DNA of 7,149 nt from assembly GCA_021203915.1 (NCBI GenBank), contig JAJQAI010000317.1, forward strand, positions 1 to 7,149, read 5' to 3'. Under the pieces are notes generated by a model. That model saw nothing but the letters and a program-made list of their open reading frames with translations. It had not been told where the DNA came from and made no database searches. The position numbers were made by a program, and so were the translations under genes. Origin of the DNA: Prevotella sp. (GTDB lineage: Bacteria > Bacteroidota > Bacteroidia > Bacteroidales > Bacteroidaceae). How positions within the stretch are numbered: position 1 is the stretch's first letter; each line of letters opens with the position of its first letter. Shown here one piece after another: positions 5,683-7,149 of the stretch.

Positions 5683-7149
5683 ATGCTAAAAACAAGGATA
5701 TTATATGGAATTTTACTAGCTCTGTTTGCTGTAAGTCTAGCAAGCTACGCTTTAAGTATACCATATAGTGGGGGAAATATGTCAAGACCGGATGTTAAGC
5801 AGTCAAACGACTCTAGTCGAGTTATTACCGATCTTTCATCATTCATCATTGACGAGGATTCCATACCAGACTCTTTGCTACATCCACGTTGGAAGATACA
5901 ACGTACCGTACCAATTACCGAGGAAGATCTTCAAAGCAACGCTACAGACTTAATGCTTCCAGATAATATCTCACAGAAAGTTGAATATAACGATAGTCTC
6001 AATAGGTACTTCATAGGTTCAAAACTTAGTGATGGTTATCTCTCGGCGCCAATCATGATGACACCAGAGGAATACCTCAAATGGAGCGAAAAAAAGGAAT
6101 TCAACCAATTTTTCCGTTCCAAGAATGATGAAATTCTTCGTCAAGAAGGAAAGGAAAAATTCGATTTCACTGATATGCACTTTAACCTTGGGCCTGCGGA
6201 TAAGATTTTTGGTCCTGGTGGTGTAAGAATAAGACTTCAGGGGACAGCCGAACTTAAATTTGGAATCAACTTAAAAAACATTGATAATCCTTCCCTACCA
6301 GTAAGAAATCGTAAGACAACGATGATGGACTTCGACGAGAAGATTAATGTTGCCGTCAACGGAAAAGTAGGAGACAAGGTTAACATGGACCTTAACTACA
6401 ACACCGATGCTACTTTCGATTACGATTCACAAAACTTAAAACTAACATACGAGGGAAAAGAAGACGAGATAATAAAATTGATTGAAGGCGGAAACGTTTC
6501 ATTCCCTTCTAACTCCTCACTTGTTAATGGTGCTAGTTCACTATTCGGAATAAGGACAGACCTACAGTTTGGTAAATTATTCTTGCAGGCTGTTGTATCT
6601 CAGAAAAAGTCTTCATCAACAAGTGTCTCCTCAAAAGGCGGTGTACAACTTACTTCATTTGAATTCAGTGCTACAGAATATGAGGAAAACCGACATTTCT
6701 TCCTCTCTCAGTACTTTCATGATAAGTATGATACTTGGATGAGGTCACTTCCAAATATTACCACAGGAATAACCATCAATAGAGTCGAGGTTTGGGTTAC
6801 TAACAAAACGGGAACAACATCCAACACACGTAACATTGTAGCTTTAACGGACTTAGGTGAAAACACCCAAGTAAGTAACCCAATATGGGGAATAATGGGA
6901 CAGGTTGTTCCTTGCAACGCTGCCAATAGCGAATACTCCACGATTGTAAGTGGTTATTCTTCAGCTCGTAATATCGACCAAACGAGTTCTACTCTTGACG
7001 GTATTGCCGGTTTTGTTGGTGGCGTTGACTACGAAAAACTTGAAAGTGCTAGACTTTTGTCAAGTTCAGAGTACACCCTAAATACGTCAATGGGCTACAT
7101 CTCACTTAAGACCGCCCTACAAACAGACCAAGTCCTTGCCGTAGCATAC
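5683..7149 (+). CDS. sprA: SprA (Sov), outer-membrane translocon of the type IX secretion system (partial, C-terminus outside window)
   Basis: SprA is the very large outer-membrane beta-barrel through which T9SS cargo leaves the cell; the Porphyromonas gingivalis equivalent is Sov, and in gliding Flavobacteria it is also needed for motility. The frame is open for 489 codons to the window edge, against roughly 2400 residues for the full family. ATG at 5683 is fixed by an in-frame TAA at 5671-5673. The N-terminus is a signal peptide: basic MLKTR, a hydrophobic stretch (about 6-20) and a likely cut after A23 (SYA). Family-typical segments are GPGGVRIRLQGTAELKFG (177-194), DFDEKINVAVNGKVGDKVN (216-234), LNYNTDATFDYDSQNLKL (237-254), the VSSKGGVQ region (315-322), ENRHFFLSQYF (335-345) and NRVEVWVTN (366-374). 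It follows ruvA by 151 bp on the same strand. No other T9SS genes are in view. I found no internal stop. Confidence 0.95.
   Translation, partial: MLKTRILYGILLALFAVSLASYALSIPYSGGNMSRPDVKQSNDSSRVITDLSSFIIDEDSIPDSLLHPRWKIQRTVPITEEDLQSNATDLMLPDNISQKVEYNDSLNRYFIGSKLSDGYLSAPIMMTPEEYLKWSEKKEFNQFFRSKNDEILRQEGKEKFDFTDMHFNLGPADKIFGPGGVRIRLQGTAELKFGINLKNIDNPSLPVRNRKTTMMDFDEKINVAVNGKVGDKVNMDLNYNTDATFDYDSQNLKLTYEGKEDEIIKLIEGGNVSFPSNSSLVNGASSLFGIRTDLQFGKLFLQAVVSQKKSSSTSVSSKGGVQLTSFEFSATEYEENRHFFLSQYFHDKYDTWMRSLPNITTGITINRVEVWVTNKTGTTSNTRNIVALTDLGENTQVSNPIWGIMGQVVPCNAANSEYSTIVSGYSSARNIDQTSSTLDGIAGFVGGVDYEKLESARLLSSSEYTLNTSMGYISLKTALQTDQVLAVAY

Noticed and set aside
5768..5953. Plus-strand open frame of 61 codons near the start of sprA
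   Set aside because: It is an off-frame shadow: the sprA frame in the same stretch encodes the protein's N-terminal region and continues unbroken.
6717..6941. Minus-strand open frame of 74 codons inside sprA
   Set aside because: It is antisense to a conserved part of SprA (ENRHFF and NRVEVWVTN region), and nothing independent supports it.

Overview
The window looks like Bacteroidetes DNA, probably order Bacteroidales. The evidence is low G+C content, no Shine-Dalgarno-like sites before the genes, three upstream regions carrying the Bacteroidetes -7 promoter box TAnnTTTG, a large single-chain PurL, and SprA, a protein I know only from Bacteroidetes and relatives with a type IX secretion system (T9SS). 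I cannot fix the genus from sequence alone.

Layout. Positions 1-3130 (minus strand) hold the first 1043 codons of purL; the glutaminase end lies beyond the left edge. Positions 3131-3379 are a divergent intergenic region. It has a purL promoter on the minus strand, three tandem 23-bp repeats (3265-3333), and a well-formed promoter firing rightward. Positions 3380-4648 (plus) encode an AAA+ ATPase of the AAA_14/DUF4143 type with a PD-(D/E)XK-like C-terminal domain. Positions 4649-4925 are an AT-rich spacer with at most a weak terminator. Positions 4926-5531 (plus) are ruvA. Positions 5532-5682 hold a 13-bp imperfect inverted repeat merged with a likely sprA promoter and a small hairpin against the sprA start codon. 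Positions 5683-7149 (plus) are the first 489 codons of sprA, which runs off the right edge.

How they relate. purL (purine synthesis), ruvA (Holliday-junction processing) and sprA (outer-membrane translocon) are conserved genes with unrelated jobs. The ATPase is the accessory-looking element: it sits alone between conserved genes with its own promoter and repeat array, and no obvious partner gene is in view. The two most unusual non-coding structures are the three-unit repeat beside the ATPase promoter and the palindrome at the sprA promoter. I found no CRISPR array, tRNA, rRNA, insertion sequence or phage gene. Neither purL nor sprA shows an internal stop or frameshift in the part visible here.
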